From Calothrix sp. NIES-2098 (GTDB taxonomy: Bacteria; Cyanobacteriota; Cyanobacteriia; Cyanobacteriales; Nostocaceae): 64,000 nucleotides of DNA. Below, in pieces: positions 41,502 to 50,706 of the stretch. The translations under genes were made by a program, and so were the position numbers. The stretch covers positions 1,796,001 to 1,860,000 of the forward strand of contig AP018172.1 in the NCBI GenBank assembly GCA_002368175.1, read 5' to 3'. Each line of letters starts with the position of its first letter. Within the stretch, counting starts at the first letter, position 1. The notes beneath the pieces were generated by a model. It did not search any database and was not told the DNA's origin. It saw only the letters and a list, made by a program, of their open reading frames with translations.

Positions 41502-42863
41502 ATGTTAGAGGAAAAAGAACCAAATCTTACCCATCTCCTCCACTGGAGGCTCACTTATTACCAACAAAGGTTGTCAATCACCCGACAAAGCCAAAATCAA
41601 CAGCAAGAGCTAACTTGCTTGAGCCAGCTAGCTGCTATATACGAAAGACTATTGAAATTTTCTCAAGCTTTGGAATACCATAAACTGCTTCTTGCCTTGT
41701 CTCAGCGAATTGGGGCTGAAGATTGGCAAGAGGTCGCTCTGTACAACATAGGTAATTGTTATCGACAACTATGCCAAGCTGATGAGTCTATTAAATATTT
41801 TACCAAACTGCTAAAAATTACTTATAAGACGGGAAATAAAATATTACATATTGCAGGTGTATGGGGATTAGGAAATAATTATCAAAGTTTGGGTCAGTAT
41901 CAAAAAGCAATTGATTGCTTCCAAAATCAATTCGCTATTAGTTGCGAAATAAACGAGCGCATTAGCCAGCAAAGTGCTTTAGGATCGCTAGCAAATGTTT
42001 ACCAGTGTCTAGGAGATTATCAACAAGCTCTTAAGTACGAGCAAAAAGCTCTTGCGATCGCTCAGGAAATGGAAGATATTCCAGCTACAGGAGACTCACT
42101 AGCAAATATTGGTGGCATTTATCTTCAGTTAAAGCAGTGGCAAAAAGCAATTACCTTTTGCAATCAATCACTCTTAATCGCCAGGGAAATCGAAAATGAA
42201 AGCCTCGTGATGATTAGTCTTCACAATCTCGGTCAGGCATATAAAGGGATAGATCGGTATGAAAAAGCAATAGAGTTTTTGACAACAGCCTTAGATATTT
42301 CTGATGAGATAGGCGATCGCAAAGTCCAACCTGCTATTTTACAGAACTTAAATGAGTTGTGCGGCGAAATAAATTTACTTGAGCCAGCAGTTAAACCCAA
42401 TATAGAATCTTTAAGTATTAATATTCCAATCAGAAATCGATTAAGTGAGTTAGGTGAGGCTTCTTCACTAGCAAGTATTGGAGCTACATGCCAAAACTTG
42501 AATAAAAAGGAATATGCTAAAGTCTACTATCAACAATCTTTGTCAATTTTTCAGGATATTGGTGCTAAACACAGTCAGCAACAATTGTTATTTAAGATTG
42601 GCAAAATATATTACTGTGAGGGTCAATTCTCTCAAGCGCTAGGATTTTTACAATCTTCTCTAATCCTAGCTCAAGAAAGAAAAAACCATTGTGAAGAAGC
42701 TCAAATATTACTTACCCTCGCTGCAACTCTACACAAGTTAAATCATTATCAAGAAGCTATTTATTACTACCGTCAAGCATACAAAATTTACAGTTATTTA
42801 GGAGATGAAATCCATGCAGCGCAAATGTTGAGATTTATGCAAAAGTTAAAAGCAAAATTTTAA
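41502..42863 (+). CDS. Tetratricopeptide repeat protein (LGN/Rapsyn-like TPRs)
   Basis: A 453-residue, all-helical protein with about ten TPR units of the roughly 40-residue LGN/GPSM type, for example GVWGLGNNYQSLGQYQKAID, LGSLANVYQCLGDYQQALKY, ANIGGIYLQLKQWQKAIT, and a final set ending QEAIYYYRQAYKIYSYLGDE. No signal peptide, enzyme domain or membrane helix is seen. Such proteins are abundant in filamentous cyanobacteria and act as protein-interaction scaffolds; the partner is unknown. It starts at the ATG at 41502 after a long AT-rich spacer. Confidence 0.88.
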   Translation: MLEEKEPNLTHLLHWRLTYYQQRLSITRQSQNQQQELTCLSQLAAIYERLLKFSQALEYHKLLLALSQRIGAEDWQEVALYNIGNCYRQLCQADESIKYFTKLLKITYKTGNKILHIAGVWGLGNNYQSLGQYQKAIDCFQNQFAISCEINERISQQSALGSLANVYQCLGDYQQALKYEQKALAIAQEMEDIPATGDSLANIGGIYLQLKQWQKAITFCNQSLLIAREIENESLVMISLHNLGQAYKGIDRYEKAIEFLTTALDISDEIGDRKVQPAILQNLNELCGEINLLEPAVKPNIESLSINIPIRNRLSELGEASSLASIGATCQNLNKKEYAKVYYQQSLSIFQDIGAKHSQQQLLFKIGKIYYCEGQFSQALGFLQSSLILAQERKNHCEEAQILLTLAATLHKLNHYQEAIYYYRQAYKIYSYLGDEIHAAQMLRFMQKLKAKF

Positions 42864-42893
42864 AGATAATAAATCTTGCTGGATATATATGAT

Positions 42894-43208
42894 TTATTGT
42901 TGAGGCTGCTGCTGTTGAGGTTGTTGCTGTTGAGTTTCAGTAGGTTTTAGTTGCTGAAATAAAGCAGGCGGTGTAGCTTGGCGAAAGGCTCCGCAATAGT
43001 GCATAGTCATAACTGCTTTAAAAGCCCAATGGTCTGATGGTACATCACTAAAAGGATTAGGTAAAGTCTCTGCTTTATTCTGAATACAAGCATTGATAAC
43101 TGGATTTGATTGAACTGGTTCAGTATTGCTAGGTTGTTGAGCTTTAACTGGATTACCAAAGCCAATAGTAGCTAGTAATAAGACCGATCCTAAAATTTTA
43201 TTGTTCAT
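42894..43208 (-). CDS. Exported small protein with partial SLH-like motif and Gln-rich tail
   Basis: The protein has 104 residues from the ATG at 43208 (an upstream in-frame extension of 18 codons is not needed). The signal peptide MNNKILGSVLLLATIGF ends near VKAQQ. The central segment NPFSDVPSDHWAFKAVMTMH resembles the start of an S-layer homology unit (FxDVPxxHWAxxAV), though only one unit is present. The C-terminus is low complexity: QQQQPQQQQPQQ. Cyanobacterial SLH proteins are usually outer-membrane or wall associated; with one unit, the role here is unclear. Confidence 0.7.
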   Translation of the reverse strand: MNNKILGSVLLLATIGFGNPVKAQQPSNTEPVQSNPVINACIQNKAETLPNPFSDVPSDHWAFKAVMTMHYCGAFRQATPPALFQQLKPTETQQQQPQQQQPQQ

Positions 43209-43468
43209 AAAACTTTTAACGCAATTTGATAATATCAATTTATGCCAATTATAGCTAGTCAATTAATAATTGTGGCATACAGGCTTAAAGCTCAGGAAAA
43301 CCTCGCCCCTAAAGATTAATCTGTCGCATTTTTTTATTGATTTTATTATCTAAATTACCGAAATCCCGCTTGAGATAGATTTTTATGAGGGGATGAGCAA
43401 CGATGTTCTGATGAGCCAGTAACTTTTCCTGTGAGGTGAATTACTGGCTCAGAAAATATCGGACTTAA

Positions 43469-43612
43469 CTAGTCTAAAATGCGAGAAAACAGGAATAGTG
43501 TTGTTAACAGTATAACTAAGCCGCTAACCCAGAGTATTAATGACCCCCAACTGACTGAATCTTGTTGGATTTTTTGCCATAAATTGCTGCTAGTATTATC
43601 CCGAAAAGCCAT
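43469..43612 (-). CDS. Small membrane protein (47 residues), unknown function
   Basis: The frame starts at the ATG at 43612 with a strong GGAGG nine bases upstream and ends at the TAG at 43469. The sequence begins MAFRDNTSSNLWQKIQQDS, followed by a single transmembrane helix (LILWVSGLVILLTTLFLF) and a short SRILD tail. The ribosome site, amphipathic N-terminus and clean helix make it a believable small membrane protein. I do not recognise a named family. Confidence 0.65.
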   Translation of the reverse strand: MAFRDNTSSNLWQKIQQDSVSWGSLILWVSGLVILLTTLFLFSRILD

Positions 43613-43989
43613 TATCTAACCTCCTATTTTTATGCAATATCTATCAAACTCAATTAATTGAGCCTGCACTAATTAAAGAGAAGTTTGTTATGGAGAGTTT
43701 TTGCATGGATCTGTTCACTTACAGAGAATAACTAACTGACTTTAAATCAATTAATTTTTTTCTCTGCTACCATCACTACCTAAATTTACAAAAAGATAGT
43801 TTTTCACCTCAATATATCTTCTCATGAGTTACTGTTAATAATACTCAGTAGAGCTAATTTGAAAAAAATCTTAACGCTGACTGACAAAGCTAGTAATTAT
43901 TCACCCTTTGTTATTCGCTCAGTCTTAAACTAGATAATAACTATAGAGACAATAGACTAGTTCTTATCCATGAGGTTGGTAGATAAATA
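43613..43989. other. Divergent intergenic region
   Basis: About 380 bp between the divergent 47-residue membrane protein and the 81-residue protein. AT-rich promoter space; no repeats or RNA genes seen. Confidence 0.45.
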
Positions 43990-44235
43990 ATGGTGCAAGA
44001 AATTAGATCGAATCAACCACAATATATTTGTATTATTCCCATTGAGCGCCTTACAGGTAATCGAGACGAAGAAATCATGACCTTTGGTGTATCTGCTGAT
44101 GAAGCAAAAAACCAAGCTGAACAATTATTAGTATCTACTTATAGTTGCAATCAAGCTCAAGTGGAAGAGTTAATGCAGCAAGCAAAAATTGAATTAATTG
44201 CTCAGTGGTGTGCGCCTATAGAACATCAAGAATAA
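43990..44235 (+). CDS. Conserved-looking hypothetical protein, 81 residues
   Basis: A soluble small protein (MVQEIRSNQPQYICIIPIER, ending WCAPIEHQE) with a beta-strand opening followed by helices (VSADEAKNQAEQLLVSTYSC, VEELMQQAKIELIAQW). No motif identifies it. A GAGGTTG lies about 14 bases before the ATG at 43990. Codon use resembles the neighbours. I do not recognise the family; it appears to be its own transcription unit. Confidence 0.65.
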   Translation: MVQEIRSNQPQYICIIPIERLTGNRDEEIMTFGVSADEAKNQAEQLLVSTYSCNQAQVEELMQQAKIELIAQWCAPIEHQE

Positions 44236-44444
44236 ATTTAACCGTATATTTACTCATGTATCTCAGTCGCCTGCAACTCTCTATCAAAGTTAAAGTAGTT
44301 GTGCGATTGTTAATGGTGATTCGTGGTGAATGCGATCGCCTGTGTAAACTCACAATTGAAGCTGTTCTACGGGTATAAATGTTGCTGGTGCAGAAAAACT
44401 AAGATAAATAAAGTCTAAAACAGCAACAAACGACCAACTTACCC

Positions 44445-44870
44445 ATGCAAATCTTCAAAACTCTATTACGAGTTCGCCACTATGAAATGGATGCTCTCGG
44501 ACACGTCAACAATGCTGTCTACCAAAACTACCTAGAACAAGCAGCTATTGAACATTCAGAACACTTGGGATTAACTTTGGATGTGTATCAAGAATCGGGT
44601 GGTGTATTTGTGATGCGGCGAGTAGAAATTGATTATCTACGTCCAGCAGTAGCCGGAGATACTCTAGAAGTTACCACTTGGCTGAGGGAAATACGTGGTA
44701 CTCGCGCCTTCCGACGCTACGAAATCCGCAAACACAACCAAGAGGATTTGCTCGTTACAGCCGAAGCACTTTGGGTATGGGTGGATGCCAAAACAATGCG
44801 TCCGCGACCAATTCCCAGTATTATGTTAGATAAATTTTCGGCAACACTCCACTCTGGGACAAGTAACTAA
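44445..44870 (+). CDS. Acyl-CoA thioesterase, 4HBT/YbgC-like
   Basis: A 141-residue single hot-dog-fold thioesterase. The catalytic region is VRHYEMDALGHVNNAVYQNY, with the Asp and HVNN pattern of the 4-hydroxybenzoyl-CoA thioesterase family, followed by the long helix YLEQAAIEHSEHLG and the strands VFVMRRVEIDYLRPAVAGD. It probably hydrolyses an acyl-CoA or acyl-ACP thioester. It does not resemble the cyanobacterial DHNA-CoA hydrolase that I recall, so the substrate stays open. It starts at the ATG at 44445. Confidence 0.87.
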   Translation: MQIFKTLLRVRHYEMDALGHVNNAVYQNYLEQAAIEHSEHLGLTLDVYQESGGVFVMRRVEIDYLRPAVAGDTLEVTTWLREIRGTRAFRRYEIRKHNQEDLLVTAEALWVWVDAKTMRPRPIPSIMLDKFSATLHSGTSN

Positions 44871-45007
44871 TGGCAAGATGAAATAACTTAGACTTTTTCG
44901 CCTGAAGTATGTAAATTTGATACAGGTTCAAACAATTTATTCCCGATCGTAGCGACTATGAGTTGAAATCTGCAAAAGATGAAACTATAGTCAATACACT
45001 CAAGATT

Positions 45008-45289
45008 ATGTCAGTAAATTCAGATTCTCAGGTCAACATTATGGAGCAACGTCATCAAGAAGAACGCGAAACAGCTGCTCAAGAGTTTCAAGCAGCTTTG
45101 GATGAATTGGAGGATATGTTATTACAAGAACAATATATAGAGGATGAAGCGGCACAAAAATTACATAATGGTAGCGTCAGCGATGCCCGACTAGCTTCAG
45201 AAGAAGAAGATTTGGCAGCTATTGATATAGAAGCCTTTGAAGATGCTGTGGCCGATATTGAGCAATATTTAGCCGAACGCCAACTATAA
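45008..45289 (+). CDS. Small acidic coiled-coil protein, unknown
   Basis: The protein has 93 residues from the ATG at 45008; alternatives are a TTG at 44963 and an ATG at 45041, and no ribosome site decides between them. It is almost entirely helical and acidic (QEERETAAQEFQAALDELED, EEEDLAAIDIEAFEDAVADI), with no Cys and no membrane helix. It ends 24 bp before the convergent methyltransferase gene. No family recognised. Confidence 0.55.
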   Translation: MSVNSDSQVNIMEQRHQEERETAAQEFQAALDELEDMLLQEQYIEDEAAQKLHNGSVSDARLASEEEDLAAIDIEAFEDAVADIEQYLAERQL

Positions 45290-45312
45290 TCGTCACAATT
45301 CAACATCTCTCA

Positions 45313-46095
45313 CTATTTATAAATCACTTGCCGCTGGGCTTCGTATAACATTAAAGCCGCTGCGATCGCTACATTCAAAGACTCTACGCCTGGACTTAGA
45401 GGAATTTTTACTTGTTTATCTGCCATTGCTGCGATTTCTGCCGACAAACCAGCACCTTCATTCCCCAACAAAATTAAACTCGGTTTGCGCCAGTCGATTT
45501 CCCAATAAGTTAAAGTCGCACTGGGTAAGGTTGCTACTACTTGCATTCCCGCTTGCTGGCTTTGTTGAATTGTCGCTTTTAAATCTTCTGTGACTGCTGT
45601 TGCTAAACGAAACCACTGTCCAGCAGAAGCACGCAAAACTTTTGGATTATCTAAATCTACACTATCTCCACTTAGCCATAAACCTGATGCTCCCGCCGCC
45701 GCCGCAGTGCGAATAATCGTACCGAGATTACCGGGATCTTGCAAAGTTTCTACCGCCAGCACTATACCAGTCACAGGTAATTGAGAGGTGCGATCGCTTC
45801 TTTTTGCGGTGGCGACTACTCCATCTGGTTGTACAGTCGTAGCGATCGCTGCTAAAACTTCTTCACTAACAATTTCGGCGCGATCGCATCGACTACAGGC
45901 TTCCTCCCACAATACTGGATGATTTGCTTGCCATTCTGGAGTGCAACACACCGCCACTAAGGGATAATTCACCGCACAAGCTTCTTCCAACAGATGCGTC
46001 CCTTCTAATAAAAATAGCTGCTGCTTGTGTCGCTCCTTCGTAGAGTGCAGCTTGCGAATTTGCTTAACTAAGGGATTTTGTAAACTGGTCAACAT
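45313..46095 (-). CDS. TrmH/SpoU-family RNA 2'-O-methyltransferase
   Basis: A 260-residue SPOUT methyltransferase. The N-terminal substrate-binding domain (NPLVKQIRKLHSTKERHKQQ, FLLEGTHLLEEA) is typical of the RlmB/TsnR group. The knotted catalytic domain has VETLQDPGNLGTIIRTAAAAG (motif 1), LILLGNEGAGLS (motif 2) and IPLSPGVESLNVAIAAAL (motif 3), all complete. It modifies a ribose in rRNA or tRNA; the target is not deducible. It follows a tRNA-Leu gene on the same strand by about 70 bp. Confidence 0.9.
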   Translation of the reverse strand: MLTSLQNPLVKQIRKLHSTKERHKQQLFLLEGTHLLEEACAVNYPLVAVCCTPEWQANHPVLWEEACSRCDRAEIVSEEVLAAIATTVQPDGVVATAKRSDRTSQLPVTGIVLAVETLQDPGNLGTIIRTAAAAGASGLWLSGDSVDLDNPKVLRASAGQWFRLATAVTEDLKATIQQSQQAGMQVVATLPSATLTYWEIDWRKPSLILLGNEGAGLSAEIAAMADKQVKIPLSPGVESLNVAIAAALMLYEAQRQVIYK

Positions 46096-46165
46096 AGGAA
46101 GGATGAAGTGTAAAGTATGAAGGCTAAAGTTTTTGATTTCATCCTTTATTCTTCATCCTTTTGAA

Positions 46166-46247
46166 TGCGGAACCCGGGACTTGAACCCGGAAGCCTTGCG
46201 GCACTAGAACCTGAATCTAGCGCGTCTGCCAATTCCGCCAGTTCCGC
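46166..46247 (-). tRNA. trnL-CAG: tRNA-Leu(CAG)
   Basis: Anticodon arm CTAGA-TTCAGGT-TCTAG (anticodon CAG), class II variable arm TGCCGCAAGGCTT, acceptor GCGGAAC/GTTCCGC, T loop TTCAAGT, A73. CCA is not encoded. This ordinary Leu tRNA contrasts with the short-armed ones in the array. Confidence 0.95.
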
Positions 46248-46554
46248 TGGCACTAGGTTATATCGACAATTTATAATCATTACTCACTTATCAATATTTG
46301 TCAAGTCCTGTATCTGGTTTTTACCGAGTATAGACTTTTGCCAAAAAAATAAATTCTAGTTTTTGTGATTTTAAGAATTTTAAAATCTCTGTAAGCCTTA
46401 ACTGTACTTGTTTACAGTAGTTAGCACCAAGGCAAAACCACAAATTATTTATCCAATATCCAGGTACAAAATGTAGACAAATCAAATCTTTACTGTAGAA
46501 TCAAAACCAACTTCAACCCTTTAAGATTGACATATTTATTCTGGAGGTAGGCTT
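46248..46554. other. Divergent intergenic region
   Basis: About 300 bp between tRNA-Leu(CAG) and murA. It carries the murA ribosome site (GGAGG at 46543-46547). No other feature seen. Confidence 0.45.
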
Positions 46555-46614
46555 ATCAATCCTTCTAGCAGCTTACCAGATGCCAAATCCTCTCTTGAAG
46601 CAGACTCCTCAGTC

Positions 46615-47934
46615 TTGCAAATTTGGGGAGGGCATCCTTTGCGAGGTCATGTAAAAATTAGCGGGGCTAAAAATTCAGCACTGGTGATCATGGCTGGAAC
46701 CTTGCTCTGCTCAGGCGATTGCCGCATCCGTAACGTCCCTTTATTAGCGGATGTGGAACGGATGGGTCAGGTGTTATCCGCTTTGGGGATTCGTTTAACT
46801 CGAAATGGTGACACTTTAGACATCAATGCTAGCGAAATTACCACATCCAAGGCTCCCTACGAATTAGTTACCCAACTACGGGCTAGTTTTTTTGCCATTG
46901 GCCCAATTTTGGCACGACTGGGAGTGGCTCAGATGCCATTACCAGGAGGTTGTGCAATTGGTGCTAGACCAGTTGATTTGCATGTCCGGGGACTGCAAGC
47001 AATGGGAGCCGAAGTTCAGATTGAACATGGCATTTGTAATGCCTATGTTCCTGGGAGTAATGGCAGGTTAAAAGGAGCCAAAATTTATCTGGATACTCCC
47101 AGTGTGGGAGCGACAGAGACATTGATGATGGCTGCTACTCTAGCTGATGGCGAAACGATCATCGAAAATGCCGCACGGGAACCAGAAGTAGTCGATCTGG
47201 CAAATTTCTGTAATGCAATGGGAGCCAAGATCCAAGGTGCGGGTTCCAGTACGATTACCATCGTTGGGGTTCCCAAGTTGCATTCAGTAGAATACACGAT
47301 CATTCCCGATCGCATTGAAGCCGGAACGTTTTTAGTCGCTGGCGCAATCACGCGCTCAGAACTGGCTTTATCATCAGTGTGCCCAGAGCATTTGATCCCA
47401 GTAATTGCCAAGTTGCGAGACATTGGCGTAACGATCGTTGAGGAAGCTCCAGATCGCTTACGTATCTTGCCAGCAACAACCCTGAAAGCCACAGATATAG
47501 AAACCTTACCCCATCCAGGCTTTCCCACAGATATGCAAGCGCCATTTATGGCTTTGCTGACTTTGGCAGAAGGCGACAGCCTGATCAACGAATCTGTATT
47601 TGAGAATCGCTTGCGTCATGCTTCAGAGTTAAATCGCTTGGGGGCTGATATTCGCGTTAAAGGCAATGCGGCCTTTGTCCGCGGAGTACCAATGTTATCA
47701 GGCGCACCAGTATTAGGTACAGATCTGCGAGCCTCCGCAGCCCTAGTTTTAGCTGGGTTGGCAGCCGAAGGCACAACTACGATTCAGGGATTGCACCACC
47801 TCGATCGCGGCTACGATCAACTGGATGTAAAGTTGCAGCAATTGGGCGCGCGAATCTTGCGTGTAGGTGAACCATCAACAGATGCAGAACTGACCCCCAG
47901 CCCTAGCAATTCGCCAGCATCGATTACGACCTAG
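46615..47934 (+). CDS. murA: UDP-N-acetylglucosamine 1-carboxyvinyltransferase
   Basis: MurA catalyses the first committed step of peptidoglycan synthesis, transferring enolpyruvate from PEP to UDP-GlcNAc. The 439-residue frame begins QIWGGHPLRGHVKISGAKNS (the KN pair binds substrate) and has PGGCAIGARPVDLH, where Cys is the catalytic position, GIRLTR, TPSVGATETLMMAATLADG, and FPTDMQAPFMALLTLAEG. The listed TTG start is conservative: it lacks a Shine-Dalgarno. The open frame continues upstream to a codon ATC at 46555, placed seven bases after GGAGG, followed by NPSSSLPDAKSSLEADSSVL. That ATC may be the true, non-canonical start. Confidence 0.93.
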   Translation: MQIWGGHPLRGHVKISGAKNSALVIMAGTLLCSGDCRIRNVPLLADVERMGQVLSALGIRLTRNGDTLDINASEITTSKAPYELVTQLRASFFAIGPILARLGVAQMPLPGGCAIGARPVDLHVRGLQAMGAEVQIEHGICNAYVPGSNGRLKGAKIYLDTPSVGATETLMMAATLADGETIIENAAREPEVVDLANFCNAMGAKIQGAGSSTITIVGVPKLHSVEYTIIPDRIEAGTFLVAGAITRSELALSSVCPEHLIPVIAKLRDIGVTIVEEAPDRLRILPATTLKATDIETLPHPGFPTDMQAPFMALLTLAEGDSLINESVFENRLRHASELNRLGADIRVKGNAAFVRGVPMLSGAPVLGTDLRASAALVLAGLAAEGTTTIQGLHHLDRGYDQLDVKLQQLGARILRVGEPSTDAELTPSPSNSPASITT

Positions 47935-48044
47935 TGGGTAGGTGGGCAATGCCCACCCCTACTAAATCGTTATACTAGCTTTAGGAGGCTGTCTATCTAA
48001 ATAGCAGCATTCCACTAAGCTATTATTTTCAAGCTTTTTACGAT

Positions 48045-48920
48045 ATGTCATTATTAAAAACGCCGCTGATTGGTTTAAAAGCTGATTCTTTCCGTCATCC
48101 ACTCGACTTGGAAGCTACTAAAACTCTCAAGCAAATTCCAGGTCTAGATATGATGGTGCGGAATTGGTTAGGGCCAATGGCAGAACAGGTTTTCTATGTA
48201 GAAAATATCGCCTCCAGCATTCTGGTGGGTGAAAACCAACTGCCCGATTTACATCAGCTGTTGGTAGAAGCTTGCAAAGTATTAGATATAGAGCCTCCCC
48301 AGTTGTATGTTAGGCAGCATCCTGCCCCTAACGCCTACACCTTTGCCATGCGGGGTCAGCAACCTTTTGTTGTTCTGCATACCTCCCTCATCGATATCCT
48401 CACCCCAGAGGAAATTCAAGCAGTAATTGCCCATGAGTTAGGACACCTCAAATGCGACCACAGCGTTTACCTAACTCCTGTAAATTTATTAGTGTTAGCA
48501 GCAACAATCTTGCCTAACGTCGGCGCTGTAATTGCCCAAGCTATACAGACACAACTATTAGAATGGGTACGCTGTGCTGAGTTTACCTGCGATCGCGCCG
48601 CCTTGCTAGCCACCCAAAATCCCAAAGTTGTCATGTCAGTATTAATGAAACTAGCAGGTGGTTCCCCAACATTAGCACCGCAACTTAACCTTGATGCCTT
48701 TGTGGCTCAAGCTCGCGCCTACGATGATATTAGTAAGACAGAACTAGGCGAAATGGTGAAAGCCGCCCGCACCGCCCAACTCACTCACCCTGTACCAGTC
48801 CTCCGTGCTAGAGAAATTGACCGTTGGGCAAGTAGTAAAGAATATCAAAGTTTATTACACAGTCATGGACTGAAGTCTAATCAAGAAGCTACATCCAAAG
48901 GTGGATGGCGTAACTGGTAA
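48045..48920 (+). CDS. M48 family metallopeptidase (HtpX-like)
   Basis: A 291-residue zinc protease. The active-site motif is VIAHELGHLKCDHS (HExxH near residue 131), with a third ligand Glu in EFTCDRAALLAT. The region before it (PPQLYVRQHPAPNAYTFAMR, PFVVLHTSLIDILTPEE) is typical of M48. One hydrophobic stretch (LTPVNLLVLAATILPNVGAVIA) may be membrane-associated. It probably degrades misfolded membrane or peripheral proteins. The last 20 bases overlap the following oxidase frame, suggesting translational coupling if the upstream GTG is used. Confidence 0.9.
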   Translation: MSLLKTPLIGLKADSFRHPLDLEATKTLKQIPGLDMMVRNWLGPMAEQVFYVENIASSILVGENQLPDLHQLLVEACKVLDIEPPQLYVRQHPAPNAYTFAMRGQQPFVVLHTSLIDILTPEEIQAVIAHELGHLKCDHSVYLTPVNLLVLAATILPNVGAVIAQAIQTQLLEWVRCAEFTCDRAALLATQNPKVVMSVLMKLAGGSPTLAPQLNLDAFVAQARAYDDISKTELGEMVKAARTAQLTHPVPVLRAREIDRWASSKEYQSLLHSHGLKSNQEATSKGGWRNW

Positions 48921-50031
48921 GTTAAGAGTCAACAGTCAAAAGAACTTGCAACCAATTAACCTTTTTGAGTACGAACACTTAGCACAACAGCATCTCTCAC
49001 AGATGGCGCTGGATTATTACAGTAGCGGTGCGTGGGATGAAATCACCTTACGAGATAACCGCGCTGCATTTGAGCGCCTGAAACTGCGACCGCGAATGTT
49101 AGTAGATGTGAGCGATCGCAATTTAACTACATCTATATTAGGACAACCTCTAGAGCTACCCTTACTAATTGCACCAATGGCTTTTCAATGTCTGGCACAT
49201 CCGGACGGAGAAGTAGCTACCGCCACAGCTGCGGCTTCAGCAGGTGTGGGGATGATTTTGAGTACTTTAGCTACTAAAACTATTGAAGAAGTTGCCGCCG
49301 TGCGGCAAAATTTCCCCAATGCTCTGCAATGGTTTCAGCTTTATATCCATAAAGATAGAGGATTAACTCGCGCCTTAGTAGAAAGAGCCGAAGCCGCAGG
49401 TTACAAAGCACTGTGTCTAACAGTCGATGCTCCTATGCTGGGACAAAGAGAACGCGATCGACGTAACGAATTTTCTTTACCACCAGGCTTACACGCCGCC
49501 AATCTTGCAACGAGCTCAGGGCTAGATATTCCCTATGCACAAGGTGAATCTCGATTATTTACTTACTTTGCCCAACAGCTTAACCCAGCACTAACTTGGA
49601 AGGAGCTAGCATGGTTGCAATCAATCTGTCCTCTACCTTTGGTGATAAAAGGTATCCTGCGCGGAGATGATGCTGTACGTGCAGTAGAGTGTGGAGTTCA
49701 AGCAATAGTTGTTTCTAATCATGGTGGCAGACAATTAGATGGTGCGATCGCATCTTTAGATGCTTTAGCAGAGATTGTCGCAGCTGTGGATGGTAAAGCC
49801 GAAGTGTTGTTAGATGGAGGTATCCGTCGAGGTACAGATATCCTCAAAGCCCTAGCCTTAGGAGCAAAAGCCGTACTCATCGGACGGCCTGTTTTATGGG
49901 GATTGGCGGTAGCCGGGAAAGTCGGTGTATCTCATATCATCTCGCTACTGGAAGCTGAATTAAGCTTGGCTATGGCACTTAGCGGTTGTGCCCAGCTACA
50001 GGATATCGATTCTTCTTTAGTCAAGTCTTAA
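48901..50031 (+). CDS. FMN-dependent alpha-hydroxy-acid oxidase (glycolate/lactate oxidase type)
   Basis: A 376-residue TIM-barrel flavoenzyme that oxidises L-2-hydroxy acids. Characteristic elements are PINLFEYEHLAQQHLSQMAL at the start, YYSSGAWDEITLRDN, LPLLIAPMAFQ, WFQLYIHKDR, LTVDAPMLGQRERD, PLVIKGILRGDDAV (catalytic Lys), VVSNHGGRQLDG (catalytic His/Arg) and VLLDGGIRRGTDILKAL with GRPVLWG. In Nostoc the homologous enzyme was reported to prefer L-lactate over glycolate. The frame opens with a GTG at 48901 overlapping the M48 gene; a TTG at 48946 fits homologues better, so the first 15 residues, derived from a heptamer-like repeat, are doubtful. Confidence 0.9.
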   Translation: MDGVTGKLRVNSQKNLQPINLFEYEHLAQQHLSQMALDYYSSGAWDEITLRDNRAAFERLKLRPRMLVDVSDRNLTTSILGQPLELPLLIAPMAFQCLAHPDGEVATATAAASAGVGMILSTLATKTIEEVAAVRQNFPNALQWFQLYIHKDRGLTRALVERAEAAGYKALCLTVDAPMLGQRERDRRNEFSLPPGLHAANLATSSGLDIPYAQGESRLFTYFAQQLNPALTWKELAWLQSICPLPLVIKGILRGDDAVRAVECGVQAIVVSNHGGRQLDGAIASLDALAEIVAAVDGKAEVLLDGGIRRGTDILKALALGAKAVLIGRPVLWGLAVAGKVGVSHIISLLEAELSLAMALSGCAQLQDIDSSLVKS

Positions 50032-50114
50032 ATTTTGAGTATCCCACCAAAGCACCCGACAATATAGTACATATTTACTACATAAGCAAAATTTTTCAAA
50101 TAATTATCAATTTA

Positions 50115-50144
50115 TTGCCACAAAACTTTTGAATAGAGTATAAT
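50115..50144 (+). promoter_or_regulatory. Promoter of tRNA-Leu(CAA)
   Basis: TTGCCA (50115-50120), 18-base spacer, perfect TATAAT (50139-50144), with the tRNA beginning 18 bases later. Confidence 0.7.
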
Positions 50145-50161
50145 GGTAAAGTTGCATCTAA

Positions 50162-50245
50162 GGGCGGGTGGCGAAACTGGTAGACGCACCACACTCAAAA
50201 TGTGGCGACCTTGCGGTCATAGGAGTTCGATTCTCCTCCTGCCCA
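50162..50245 (+). tRNA. trnL-CAA: tRNA-Leu(CAA), conventional class II
   Basis: Anticodon arm CCACA-CTCAAAA-TGTGG, long variable arm CGACCTTGCGGTCATA, acceptor GGGCGGG/CCTGCCC, T loop TTCGATT, A73. CCA is not encoded. It has the same anticodon as the short-armed copy at 14537-14614. Confidence 0.95.
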
Positions 50246-50706
50246 CTGTAAATAAGTATAGTTATCAGTAATCTTACCCTCTCGCTTTTCTATAGTAAGC
50301 GGTATTATGCCCATAGAGAAGATTTATAGGCCAAGACTTGAAACTTGGTAGTGATGAAATATTTTATTGAAGTCATAGAAACTATCAAATAGGAAACTGC
50401 GTCTTAGGAAACTGCGTCTATCTTTTTAATGCTTCTTCCAAAGCTATAAATCCAGAGCAGTAATATTACCAAATAAAAAATGTAGTTACTTATACAGTTA
50501 ATTATAGGGAAAATCCTTATTGGATAAGTAAAATATGCATAACTTACTTTAAGTACTTATACAGGGATATTTACATTGCATCTTTCAGTTAGCTATTAAA
50601 ATTTCTTAATATAACAAGCGATCGCAGCTAAAAAAGCGGTAGTATATGTATATAAGCTAGGACAACTGCTTTATTAATTGGTCAAATTCCAGAGAAATCA
50701 AAAATT
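50246..50706. other. Intergenic region
   Basis: About 460 bp, AT-rich. It contains a direct repeat of AGGAAACTGCGTCT (about 50392-50420). No gene supported. Confidence 0.4.

Noticed and set aside
47085..47588. A 167-codon frame on the strand opposite murA
   Set aside because: It is a shadow of the murA codon pattern, with no ribosome site and no protein-like composition.
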